From JAFEBO01 sp044221315 (GTDB lineage: Bacteria > Planctomycetota > Phycisphaerae > Phycisphaerales > UBA1924), in NCBI GenBank assembly GCA_044221315.1, contig JBGAPK010000016.1, positions 23,392 to 87,391 of the forward strand: a DNA stretch of 64,000 nt, read 5' to 3'. Positions 34,962 through 42,911 of the stretch are shown one piece after another; within the stretch, counting starts at the first letter, position 1, and every line of letters starts with the position of its first letter. Under the pieces are notes generated by a model. The model was not told the DNA's origin and searched no databases. It was given only the letters and a program-made list of their open reading frames with translations. Both the position numbers and the translations under genes were made by a program.

Positions 34962-35949
34962 AGGCAGGATCTCGGACATTCCGGTCGCAGAACGCCTCGC
35001 AGTGCTCGCGGATCGCACGAGGTTGCGTCTCCTTCGCGTCCTCGAAGGGGCTGAGTTGTCGGTGGGCGAACTGGCGCAGGTTTTCCAGAGTCCCCAATCG
35101 ACGATTAGCCGCCACCTGAAGGTGCTCGCCGACGCGGGGTGGATCGCCCGTCGGAGCGAGGGAACCGCAACGTTTTACCGTATGGTGATGGACGACCTGA
35201 CCCAGCCGACCCGCCAGCTCTGGTTGACAATTCGCGAACAGGCCGCCGGCATCGAAAAGTCAGAACACGCCGAAGACATGCGCCGGGTCGCGGCGGTGCT
35301 TGACGAGCGAAGGACCGACAGCCAGGCTTATTTCGGCCGAGTTGCGGGCGAATGGGACGCGGTTCGGCAGGAGCTCTTTGGAACGCGATTCACCGGCCAT
35401 GCCCTTCTGGAGCTTTTGGCGGGACCGTGGGTCGTGGCCGATCTGGGTTGCGGCACGGGGAACATTGCGGAAGTACTCGCTCCGATTGTGAAACGGGTCA
35501 TCGCGGTGGACCAGTCCGGCCCGATGCTCGAGGCCGCGAAGCGTCGGCTCGCGGGTGTGAAGAACGTCGAATTCGTAATGAGCGAACTCTCCCGTCTTCC
35601 GCTGGAATCTGGCGGCGTTGACATTGCGGCGTTCGGCTTGGTGCTCCACCATTTGGCCGCTCCCGAACAGCCATTGCGTGAAGCCGCGCGGATCCTGAAG
35701 CGGGGAGAAGGCGGAGTTCCCGGACGTGTGCTGGTGCTGGACATGCTGCGGCACGATCGCAGTGAATACCGGCACCTGATGGGACATCAGCATCTGGGCT
35801 TCTCACGCGATCAGATCGAATCCCTTTTCGATCAGGCCGGGCTTGAGCCGATGAGTTTTCGCGAGCTTCCGATCGATCCGGACGCGCGGGGGCCCGGGTT
35901 ATTTGTGGCCACCGCGAGAGCGTCAGGAACACGGAAACGGACCAGGTAA
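34957..35949 (+). CDS. ArsR-family regulator fused to a SAM-dependent methyltransferase
   Basis: A 330-residue fusion. Residues about 10-90 are an ArsR/SmtB winged helix (VLADRTRLRLLRVLEGAE, SQPQ-like QSPQSTISRHLKVLADAGWI) without the usual metal-binding cysteines. Residues about 130-330 are a class I methyltransferase with motif I VADLGCGTGNIAEVL, followed by VIAVDQSGPMLEAAKRR and the post-motif segment AFGLVLHHLAAPEQPLREA. Such fusions sit with ahcY and metF and are thought to sense S-adenosylmethionine or S-adenosylhomocysteine. ATG 34957 is chosen because an in-frame start at 34888 overlaps the lipoprotein stop and lacks family sequence. Confidence 0.85.
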   Translation: MKGRISDIPVAERLAVLADRTRLRLLRVLEGAELSVGELAQVFQSPQSTISRHLKVLADAGWIARRSEGTATFYRMVMDDLTQPTRQLWLTIREQAAGIEKSEHAEDMRRVAAVLDERRTDSQAYFGRVAGEWDAVRQELFGTRFTGHALLELLAGPWVVADLGCGTGNIAEVLAPIVKRVIAVDQSGPMLEAAKRRLAGVKNVEFVMSELSRLPLESGGVDIAAFGLVLHHLAAPEQPLREAARILKRGEGGVPGRVLVLDMLRHDRSEYRHLMGHQHLGFSRDQIESLFDQAGLEPMSFRELPIDPDARGPGLFVATARASGTRKRTR

Positions 35950-35956
35950 GAACAAC

Positions 35957-35980
35957 CCGCCGGGGCGAGTGTTCCGGCGG
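35957..35980 (+). other. Stem-loop upstream of ahcY
   Basis: CCGCCGG and CCGGCGG pair perfectly around a ten-base loop, just after the ArsR-methyltransferase stop and 48 bp before the ahcY start. No T-run follows. It could stabilise or set expression between the two genes. It does not match the known S-adenosylhomocysteine riboswitch core that I would expect before ahcY. Confidence 0.35.
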
Positions 35981-36027
35981 AATCACAAGGCGTTGAACAC
36001 CTCACTTTGATCCAGGAGCGGAAGGAA

Positions 36028-37542
36028 ATGACCAGCATCGCCACCAAGCCCAAGAGCCTCACCAAAGACAGCGCGAAGCACAAAGTCGCGGCAATGGACT
36101 ACAAGGTCAAGGACATCAACCTCCACGAGTTCGGGCGCAACGAGATCCGTCTCGCCGAGACGGAAATGCCGGGCCTGATGGCGATCCGCGACGAGTACAA
36201 GGGCAAGAAGCCCCTCAAGGGCGCGAAGATCATGGGCTCGCTGCACATGACCATCCAGACGGCGGTGCTCATCGAGACATTGACCGAGCTGGGCGCCGAT
36301 GTGCGCTGGGTCTCCTGCAACATCTTCAGCACGCAGGACCACGCGGCGGCGGCGGTTGTCGTCGGCAAGGACGGAACCCCGGAGAATCCCAAGGGCGTGC
36401 CGGTGTTCGCGTGGAAGGGCGAGACGCTTGAGGAATATTGGTGGTGCACTGATCAGGCGCTCATGTGGCCGGACGGAAGCGGTCCGAACCTGATCCTCGA
36501 CGACGGCGGAGACGCAACTCTGCTCGTGCATCGCGGTGCGGAGTGGGAAAAGGCGGGCAAGGTTCCGAAGTTCAATGAGAACAAGGACGCGGAGGAGTGG
36601 GGCTACATCCTCGCGCTCTGCGAGCAGCAGCAGAAGAAGAACCCCGGGCGCTGGTCGAAGGTGATCAAGGACATCCGCGGCGTGTCTGAAGAGACAACCA
36701 CCGGCGTGCATCGGCTCTACCAGATGATGGAGCAGGGCAAGCTGGCCTTCCCCGCGATCAACGTGAACGACAGCGTGACCAAGAGCAAGTTCGACAATCT
36801 ATACGGCTGCCGCCACTCTCTGACGGACGGCATCCTGCGTGCGTCCGACGTGATGCTCTCGGGCAAGATCTGCGTGGTGCTCGGCTACGGCGACGTGGGC
36901 AAGGGCTGCGCGCAATCGCTGCGTGGGCAGGGCGCACGTGTGATCATCACCGAGATCGACCCGATCTGTGCTCTGCAGGCGGCGATGGAGGGGTACGAAG
37001 TCACGACGCTCGAGGACGTGGTCGAGCGGGCCGACGTCTTCATCACGGCGACGGGCAACAAGGACATCATCAGCGTCGAGCACATGTCCCGCATGAAGGA
37101 CAAGGCGATCGTGGGCAACATCGGCCACTTTGACAATGAGATCGACATGGCCGGTCTCAAGAAGTACAAGGGCATCAAGACGATCAACATCAAGCCGCAG
37201 TACGACGAGTGGGTCTTCCCGGCGGCCAAGGGCAAGCCGGCGCACAGCGTCATGATCCTGGCCGAGGGCCGGCTCCTGAACCTCGGCTGCGCCACGGGCC
37301 ACCCGAGCTTTGTGATGAGCTGCTCGTTCAGCAACCAGGTGATGGCTCAGATCGAACTGCACAACAACGCGGGTAAATACGAGAAGAAGGTTTACACGCT
37401 GCCCAAGCACCTCGACGAGCGCGTCGCCCGCTTCCACCTCGACAAGCTGGGCGTGAAGCTCACAAAGCTCTCGAAGGACCAGGCCGATTATCTCGGCATA
37501 CCCGCAGACGGCCCCTACAAGCCCAATCACTACCGGTATTGA
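36028..37542 (+). CDS. ahcY: Adenosylhomocysteinase
   Basis: A 504-residue S-adenosylhomocysteine hydrolase, cleaving S-adenosylhomocysteine to adenosine and homocysteine with bound NAD+. Substrate-domain landmarks are GSLHMTIQTAVLIETL, VSCNIFSTQDHAAAA and LPAI-like FPAINVNDSVTKSKFDN. The NAD loop is VVLGYGDVGKGCAQSLRG, and the C-terminal K-x-x-x-Y pair (DGPYKPNHYRY) reaches the partner subunit. It is of the long bacterial type with the roughly 40-residue insertion (DGGDATLLVHRG and following). ATG 36028 has GGAAGGA directly ahead. It lies 78 bp after the ArsR-methyltransferase gene and 95 bp before metF, an evident methyl-cycle group. Confidence 0.96.
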   Translation: MTSIATKPKSLTKDSAKHKVAAMDYKVKDINLHEFGRNEIRLAETEMPGLMAIRDEYKGKKPLKGAKIMGSLHMTIQTAVLIETLTELGADVRWVSCNIFSTQDHAAAAVVVGKDGTPENPKGVPVFAWKGETLEEYWWCTDQALMWPDGSGPNLILDDGGDATLLVHRGAEWEKAGKVPKFNENKDAEEWGYILALCEQQQKKNPGRWSKVIKDIRGVSEETTTGVHRLYQMMEQGKLAFPAINVNDSVTKSKFDNLYGCRHSLTDGILRASDVMLSGKICVVLGYGDVGKGCAQSLRGQGARVIITEIDPICALQAAMEGYEVTTLEDVVERADVFITATGNKDIISVEHMSRMKDKAIVGNIGHFDNEIDMAGLKKYKGIKTINIKPQYDEWVFPAAKGKPAHSVMILAEGRLLNLGCATGHPSFVMSCSFSNQVMAQIELHNNAGKYEKKVYTLPKHLDERVARFHLDKLGVKLTKLSKDQADYLGIPADGPYKPNHYRY

Positions 37543-37556
37543 TCAGTCTTCAACGA

Positions 37557-37589
37557 GACGCGCCGGCGAGAGCCGGCCCGTCTTCTTCC
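37557..37589 (+). other. Stem-loop with GAGA tetraloop between ahcY and metF
   Basis: GACG-c-GCCGGC-GAGA-GCCGGC-c-CGTC is an eleven-step stem with one C-C mismatch and a GNRA tetraloop, followed by TTCTTCC. It may be a partial terminator that sets metF lower than ahcY, or a processing/stability element. Confidence 0.45.
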
Positions 37590-37637
37590 AGGGAACGGTG
37601 TGCCGCGGAGTGCGGCACGGATCGAAGGTGCCGCACG

Positions 37638-38585
37638 ATGTGGGCGAATGCAATCAAACCGGGGCCGGCCGACATCCGCGATCTCTTCGCGCAGAAGCGG
37701 GCCACGTTCAGTTTCGAGTTTTTCCCGCCAAAGACGCCCGAGGGCGCGGAGGAGTTGTACAAGCACATCACCGACCTTGAGCGTCTGCGGCCCACGTTTG
37801 TGAGCGTGACGTACGGCGCCGGTGGATCGACGCGCGACCTGACCCACAATCTTGTCGTGCGGCTGAAGACCCAGACGCCGCTCGACCCGATGCCCCACCT
37901 CACATGTGTCGGGCACGACGAAAGGCAGATCGACGAGATTCTTCAGAAGTACGCCGATGCCGGAATCAACAAGATCCTCGCGTTGCGCGGTGATCCGCCG
38001 AAGACAAAGGACGGGGGTGGTGAAGACCCGTACAAGCATTTCCGCCAGGCGTCGGATCTGGTTCGGGCCATCCGGAAATTCAATGATGCGGGGCGGCATC
38101 CGAACAAGCGGGGATTCGCGATCGCGGTCGCGGGATTCCCGGAGGGTCATCCGGACACCCCCAACCGCGTGCTCGAGATCGAGCGTATGAAGGCCAAGTG
38201 CGACGAGGGTGCCGACTTCATCGTCACGCAGCTCTTTTTCGACAACCACGATTTCTTCGACTATCGCGACCGCTGCGGCCTCGCCGGAATCTCGCAACCG
38301 ATGATCGCGGGCGTGATGCCGATCACGTCGATGACCGGCATGAAGAAAATGGCCGAACTGGCTCTCGGCGCTCGATATCCGGCGCCGTTACTGAGGGCGC
38401 TCAATCGAACGAACGGCGACGAAGCGGCAGTGAGGCGGGTAGGAGTGCACTGGGCGACGGAGCAGTGCCGCGATTTGCTCGACCATCGCGTTTCGGGCAT
38501 TCACTTCTACACGCTCAATCGGTCAACCGCGACCAGAGAGATATACGCAACGCTGGGCGTTGAAAGCAGTCTTGACCTCGTCTAG
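37638..38585 (+). CDS. metF: Methylenetetrahydrofolate reductase
   Basis: A 315-residue FAD-dependent reductase making 5-methyltetrahydrofolate for methionine synthesis. Seen are FSFEFFPPKTPEGAEELYKH (opening with the catalytic Glu), VSVTYGAGGSTRDLTHN, PHLTCVG, ILALRGDPP and GADFIVTQLFFDNHDFFDY. GVMPITSM and GIHFYTLN complete the barrel. Full length. The start is ATG 37638; longer in-frame reading into the ahcY spacer has no coding character. With ahcY and the ArsR-methyltransferase gene it forms a methionine/SAM-cycle operon. Confidence 0.95.
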   Translation: MWANAIKPGPADIRDLFAQKRATFSFEFFPPKTPEGAEELYKHITDLERLRPTFVSVTYGAGGSTRDLTHNLVVRLKTQTPLDPMPHLTCVGHDERQIDEILQKYADAGINKILALRGDPPKTKDGGGEDPYKHFRQASDLVRAIRKFNDAGRHPNKRGFAIAVAGFPEGHPDTPNRVLEIERMKAKCDEGADFIVTQLFFDNHDFFDYRDRCGLAGISQPMIAGVMPITSMTGMKKMAELALGARYPAPLLRALNRTNGDEAAVRRVGVHWATEQCRDLLDHRVSGIHFYTLNRSTATREIYATLGVESSLDLV

Positions 38586-38620
38586 CGAACTCGCTTTCCC
38601 GGGCCGGATGCGCCGGCACG

Positions 38621-39136
38621 TCATGCCGAGGCGGGCGTGCAGCAACACACGAACAGCTCAATCATCCGACTCCGGACGAGTTCCAGTTCACGTGTGAAGA
38701 GTTCGGGGCGGATCGCCAGCGGCGGGTCGACGAATACAAACCTCAGGAAGCGCTCTGCGCCTTCCCGGGTCGCGGGAAGAAGCTCGCATGCTCGTAGCGG
38801 CAGCGGAACGGCAGCGGATGGGTCGTGGATGCAGAGTGTTCGCCCCGGCCGCTCGCGGGCGCGTCCGGAGAAATAGCCCGCCTCCCAGAGCCACCATTCG
38901 CGGTCGAGGGACGATCCGGAAAGCAAGAGGACCAGCCAGTCGGTCCGATTGAGCGAGGCAACGACCTGCGCCTGCCAGTGTCGATCGAGCGTGAATTGAG
39001 AAGAGTGACGTGCGTGGAGCCGACGGAGCGAGACGGCCTCGATCATTGCGACAAGATCCTGCACAACGATCGACCCCGGCCCGGTGGTGTGGCCGAAGTG
39101 AATTGTGAACGGGCGGTTCTCGGGTCTGTTCTTCAT
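38621..39136 (-). CDS. TIR-like domain protein
   Basis: A 171-residue protein resembling a single TIR domain. FTIHFGHTTGPGSIVVQDL would be the first strand and loop, WQAQVVASLNRTDWLVLLLS the central strand, and GSSLDREWWLWEAGYFSGR the segment where NADase-type TIRs carry S-x-x-x-W-x-x-x-E, with the Glu as likely catalytic residue. The first strand is degenerate (no F-I-S-H/Y), so this is a tentative fold call. It is 43 bp downstream of an HTH gene read the same way. A role in NAD+ cleavage or signalling is only a possibility. It is convergent with metF. Confidence 0.5.
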   Translation of the reverse strand: MKNRPENRPFTIHFGHTTGPGSIVVQDLVAMIEAVSLRRLHARHSSQFTLDRHWQAQVVASLNRTDWLVLLLSGSSLDREWWLWEAGYFSGRARERPGRTLCIHDPSAAVPLPLRACELLPATREGAERFLRFVFVDPPLAIRPELFTRELELVRSRMIELFVCCCTPASA

Positions 39137-39179
39137 GTTTTAGGAGGAGAAAAGAAGTCGCGAGGATCCAGCACGGCCA

Positions 39180-39653
39180 CTATCCGGAAATCGAACCCGC
39201 AGCACTGTCCGCGCCGGTGTGTCGCCTTCTCTTGGATTCGCCGGCGCCCGACGGCAAGGCCCGAGTGGCCTGCCTCCGCGAACCCGAATGTGCCTGGAGC
39301 GTCTCCTCGATGAGCGCGAACCGGTCGCTGAGCGAGCGCATGAGCTGCCCGAGCGTGGCGTCCTTCAGAGCGGCCTCGAGCTGGTCCCGCCTGCGGATCG
39401 CCCCGGTGCCGAACAGCAGCCAGTCGGCGCACACGCCGTACGCATCCGCAAACGCCCGGACAAACTCGACCGATGGTTTTCCGCTGAGGAGGTAGCGCCG
39501 AACCGTTTCGGGATGAGTGTCGGTGCGTTCCCCGATCTCGCGGCAGGAATCGTGCCCGACCAGTGCGCGAATGCGCTCCCCGAGCGTCGTCGGCGGGGGC
39601 ATCGGGGTTCCGAATTCCGGACTGATTCGAAGAACGCGTTGTCTCTGGTTCAT
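39180..39653 (-). CDS. Helix-turn-helix (XRE-like) protein
   Basis: A 157-residue protein with an XRE-type HTH at residues about 20-85: LGERIRALVGHDSCREIGER, THPETVRRYLLSGKPSVEFV, then RAFADAYGVCADWLLFG, which closes as in XRE domains. A helical segment (LGQLMRSLSDRFALIEETLQ) that may dimerise and a basic tail follow. ATG 39653 is the start directly before the domain; a longer in-frame reading to 39794 overlaps the neighbouring gene. With the TIR-like gene 43 bp downstream it makes a two-gene unit, possibly an autoregulated one. Confidence 0.65.
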   Translation of the reverse strand: MNQRQRVLRISPEFGTPMPPPTTLGERIRALVGHDSCREIGERTDTHPETVRRYLLSGKPSVEFVRAFADAYGVCADWLLFGTGAIRRRDQLEAALKDATLGQLMRSLSDRFALIEETLQAHSGSRRQATRALPSGAGESKRRRHTGADSAAGSISG

Positions 39654-39708
39654 TCTGGACTCCGGAGCAGCACGGGGGTGGGATAGAGCGCCGCCGAGAG
39701 GGGCGATG

Positions 39709-40158
39709 TCATTGCTCGAGCTCGGCACGAAGGCAGACAAGATCTGCCGCGAATCGGTCCCGGATGGACCGCGACATCCGATCCGGATTGGCACCCAGAA
39801 TCCGAAGGATGCGGGAGACGGTCAGGTGGCCGATCACCTTCTCATCAATTGTGAGATTTGGGCGGACGCCGCGGGTCTCGTAGGTCTGAGCAATTTGGAG
39901 CGCGGCGGCGTCGATTGAGTCGGCGGAGGCCGCGGCCGTCATTGGCCGGTTGAGGTCACAGTCGAGGACCATGCACAGGAGCACGAGGTACTGCTCCAGG
40001 TCTTCCCATGTGTCCAGTAGTTCTGCAGAGGTAATGCCATCCAGGGCTCGCTCGGAGTCGGCGCCCCGAAGCGGTTGGGCGTGAACTCCTGCGTTTGTAA
40101 GGAGTGAGAAGAGAAGCCCACCGCCAACCACAAATGATGAGATTTGTGACCTTCCCAT
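39709..40158 (-). CDS. Exported protein of unknown function
   Basis: A 149-residue protein with a signal peptide (SSFVVGGGLLFSLLTNAGVHA) and a predominantly helical mature part containing two cysteines (LLCMVLDCDL). It ends in a charged helix (SIRDRFAADLVCLRAELEQ). I do not recognise the family. AAGGAGG precedes the ATG at ideal distance, so it is a genuine, well-translated gene. It is divergent from the sigma-factor gene (206-bp spacer) and upstream of the HTH/TIR-like pair by 55 bp. Confidence 0.6.
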   Translation of the reverse strand: MGRSQISSFVVGGGLLFSLLTNAGVHAQPLRGADSERALDGITSAELLDTWEDLEQYLVLLCMVLDCDLNRPMTAAASADSIDAAALQIAQTYETRGVRPNLTIDEKVIGHLTVSRILRILGANPDRMSRSIRDRFAADLVCLRAELEQ

Positions 40159-40364
40159 AACGAACCTCCTTGGCTTTGAGGGGCATTTCCCTCGAGACCA
40201 TGGAGTGGGCGGGACAAATTGGGGTCGTGTGACACACGCGAGAGGATTTTGTGTAAGATTTCCACAAAGGCGTGGGCGGTCGCGGGTTATGGAATCATGG
40301 AGGACTGTGATCGGACCGAGCCGGAAGACCGGTTCTGAAAGCCGGCAAGATCGGACTGCGGGTT
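40159..40364. promoter_or_regulatory. Divergent promoter region with TTGTG/CACAA repeat
   Basis: This 206-bp gap serves the exported-protein gene leftward and the sigma-factor gene rightward. TTGTG-(9 bases)-CACAA at 40249-40267 is an inverted repeat that could bind a regulator. A clear sigma-70 promoter for either direction is not visible, so one side may depend on an alternative sigma factor. Confidence 0.3.
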
Positions 40365-40934
40365 ATGGGAGAGTTGGCGCACACCATCGACAGGATCCGG
40401 ACCGGTGATCGCAACGCCGCTGCGGAGTTTCTCACGCAGAATGAGGCGCTCATTCGACGGCGCTATCGCCAGAAGTTGGGGCGCGCCATGCGCCGGTTGT
40501 GCGATTCGCAGGAATTGGTCTCGACCATCGCGCGTCGGCTCGATCGGCTTGTTTCCACCGGCGGCGTGAGGGCGGAGAGTGAGCGTCAACTGTGGGCACT
40601 CATTTTCACAATCGGCGATCACGCCCTGGCCGACAAGTCGCGGATCCTGGCCCACCTCGAACATGTGGAGGGGCCGGATTCCGAATTGGCGCGGGAATGG
40701 AGAATCCGCTTCGCGCGTGCGGAGCGGTCGAGTCCGGAAGGCATGGAAGGTGAATTGGACGCGATGCTGAGGAGATTGGAAATCCCGCTGGATCGACAGA
40801 TCCTGAGCATGTGGCTAATGGGGATTGAACACGCGGTCATCGCGGAGGAGTTGAGCATGGAAGCCCCTGCCGTCCGTAAGAGATGGGAGCGGATTTGCGA
40901 TCGCCTGCGCGTGCGCGTCGGGGAGGAAGCATGA
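40365..40934 (+). CDS. ECF-like RNA polymerase sigma factor (planctomycete type)
   Basis: A 189-residue protein with the sigma-2-like segment AAEFLTQNEALIRRRYRQKL and a sigma-4-like C-terminal HTH (GIEHAVIAEELSMEAPAVRKRWERI). Conservation is low, as in the kinase-associated ECF groups described from planctomycetes. Its stop overlaps the start of a transmembrane Ser/Thr kinase gene by four bases. This supports a signalling pair in which the kinase controls the sigma factor by phosphorylation. Target promoters are unknown. Confidence 0.7.
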   Translation: MGELAHTIDRIRTGDRNAAAEFLTQNEALIRRRYRQKLGRAMRRLCDSQELVSTIARRLDRLVSTGGVRAESERQLWALIFTIGDHALADKSRILAHLEHVEGPDSELAREWRIRFARAERSSPEGMEGELDAMLRRLEIPLDRQILSMWLMGIEHAVIAEELSMEAPAVRKRWERICDRLRVRVGEEA

Positions 40935-42910
40935 GCATGCTGCGTTTGGTTTCGCTCAAAGACGTGCCGGGCTCCGACGAGCAAAGCGATCTGGCCCGTT
41001 CCCTCAGCGCGGCGTCGTTTCTCTCTGATGACGAATTGGCGGATGTGATTGTTGAGAAATGCGTGGGGGTGGAAAATTTACGACTCGCCATGTTCCTGCG
41101 GGCGATCCCAGACCTTCCGGTACGTCCGGTGGCTTTGGACGCCGCGATCGAGATGACGTTGGCTTCGATGCGCCGAGAGGGAATGGAGGCGAGAGAGGCG
41201 TGCGAGCTACTCGCCTCGCAGCACCCGACCATCGCCACCGCGGTCCGCACGGCCCACGCGCTGGCCGAGGCGATGATCGATACAACCCTGTTGGCGGCTC
41301 GTGAATCGAACTCGAAAATGCTCGATCTTCCGTACGAGTGCGGGCCGCCGTTGGCGAGCGGGAAGTCCCGCTACCAGTTGCACCAGGTGATTGGCGTGGG
41401 ATCGCAGGGAGTCGTATACCTCGGGCAGGATCGGTCCTTGTCGGAGCCTGCCAATCCCGCCTGGGTGGCGGTCAAGCATGTGCATTCTGATTGGAGCGCG
41501 GAGGAAGCCTCGAAGGCACGCCGGGTCGTTCACCCAAACGCGGTGAGAGTGTTGGACAGGTTGCCGGGGCCGACGCATTCGTGGATGGTCGTGTTCGAAT
41601 ACGTTCGAGGCGGCTCGCTTGACAACGTCCGGCGGGCGAACCCGGCGGGCATTTCAGTTCGGCGAGCGGTCGAGATCATGGTCGAGGTTGCCAGAGGTAT
41701 CGGCGCAGCCCACGCCGCCGGGTTGGTGCACCGGGATCTCAAGCCGTCCAACGTTCTTCTGGGCGAAGACGGTCGTGCGCGGGTGACAGACTTTGGAATC
41801 AGCCACCGGGTCAGCGATCTTGCGACAGAGCAGAGGGTCGGCTCGCTCGCGTTCATGTCGCCGGAGCAATTTCGCGGCGCGCCCACAACCGTGCAGGATG
41901 ACGTCTACGCGCTCGGCGGCATGCTCCTTTGGTTGCTCACGGGCAAGAGCCCGAACGGCGCAACAAAGCAGGAGGCAACGAAGTTCCTGGGTCATCCGCA
42001 ATCGCGATTAGATTCTCGCTTCGAGGCCGATTCCGTCATCGACGAGGATCTGAGGCGCGTCTGCGAGCGTGCGCTGTCCGTGAAGCCAGACGCAAGGCAT
42101 CAATCCGCGGACGGGTTCGCATCCGACCTTCAGGCCTGGCTGCGATCCGAACCACTCGCGTGGACAAGTCCTTCGCTTGGCAGGAGAATCCGGTTGGGCT
42201 TTCGTCGATCTCCCCGGGCGTGGAGTTCGACGGTTGTCATCACGCTTGTCGCGGTGCTCGGGGCGATCGTCGCGGCGTATCGGATCGGCCATGCCGAGAC
42301 TCTTCGGGCATCGGCCGCGCTCGAATTGGCCCAGAACGAGCAGGCAAGACAGGCCGAACGCATTCACCGCGCCGATATCGCGCTGGGCTTCGTCAAGAAT
42401 TTCTTTCAGCCGAATTCGGACGATAACTTGTCCGCGAATTGGATTCACGCGACGACCTTCATCGAAACCGTGCTGGGCCCCAAGCTGACGGTCGATGAAA
42501 AGGAGAACCAGCTCCTTTGGGACCAGCGGATTTTCACTGCGCAGCGCTACCTTCAGGCGGCGCAATCCGCCGGCACGCGTGAACAACTGGAGCCTCTGCT
42601 CATCGAATCTTGCCTCTGTGTCTGGCTGTTGCGCGCCAACAAGGCTGTCGATGCGCTCGCACACCTCGACATCATCGAGCCTCATTGGACCAAACTGCTC
42701 AGCCCCGACGACGACTGGTTGCGTCATCTGAAGATCATGCGGAAGTGCGGCGAGTTCATGTGCGTGGATTTGTCGGCTCCCGACGCGCTCGCCAGGCGTC
42801 TATCGCTTTTGCGTGATGCCGAGGCCATGGCCGGGAATTACGACTCCCTTGCCCGGCCCATTAAACTGCTTCTGTTCCGGCTCAAGTCGAACGTTCAGGA
42901 CCAGAAGTAA
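40931..42910 (+). CDS. Transmembrane Ser/Thr protein kinase
   Basis: A 659-residue kinase. An N-terminal helical region (residues 1-145) precedes the kinase domain: glycine loop GVGSQG (155-160), Lys182 in VAVKHV, catalytic loop HRDLKPSN (267-274), DFG at 287-289, and SPEQ in place of APE at 310. A transmembrane helix lies near residue 435-455 (SSTVVITLVAVLGAIVAAY), followed by a helical extracytoplasmic region of about 200 residues that may be the sensor. All key residues are present. The ATG sits in the sigma-factor stop codon (ATGA), tying the pair together. The 3' end is two bases from the convergent dnaE2 stop. Confidence 0.88.
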   Translation: MSMLRLVSLKDVPGSDEQSDLARSLSAASFLSDDELADVIVEKCVGVENLRLAMFLRAIPDLPVRPVALDAAIEMTLASMRREGMEAREACELLASQHPTIATAVRTAHALAEAMIDTTLLAARESNSKMLDLPYECGPPLASGKSRYQLHQVIGVGSQGVVYLGQDRSLSEPANPAWVAVKHVHSDWSAEEASKARRVVHPNAVRVLDRLPGPTHSWMVVFEYVRGGSLDNVRRANPAGISVRRAVEIMVEVARGIGAAHAAGLVHRDLKPSNVLLGEDGRARVTDFGISHRVSDLATEQRVGSLAFMSPEQFRGAPTTVQDDVYALGGMLLWLLTGKSPNGATKQEATKFLGHPQSRLDSRFEADSVIDEDLRRVCERALSVKPDARHQSADGFASDLQAWLRSEPLAWTSPSLGRRIRLGFRRSPRAWSSTVVITLVAVLGAIVAAYRIGHAETLRASAALELAQNEQARQAERIHRADIALGFVKNFFQPNSDDNLSANWIHATTFIETVLGPKLTVDEKENQLLWDQRIFTAQRYLQAAQSAGTREQLEPLLIESCLCVWLLRANKAVDALAHLDIIEPHWTKLLSPDDDWLRHLKIMRKCGEFMCVDLSAPDALARRLSLLRDAEAMAGNYDSLARPIKLLLFRLKSNVQDQK

Positions 42911-42911
42911 C

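Noticed and set aside
35950..36027. S-adenosylhomocysteine riboswitch before ahcY
   Set aside because: Only a simple stem-loop is present; the conserved core sequence of that riboswitch is not seen.
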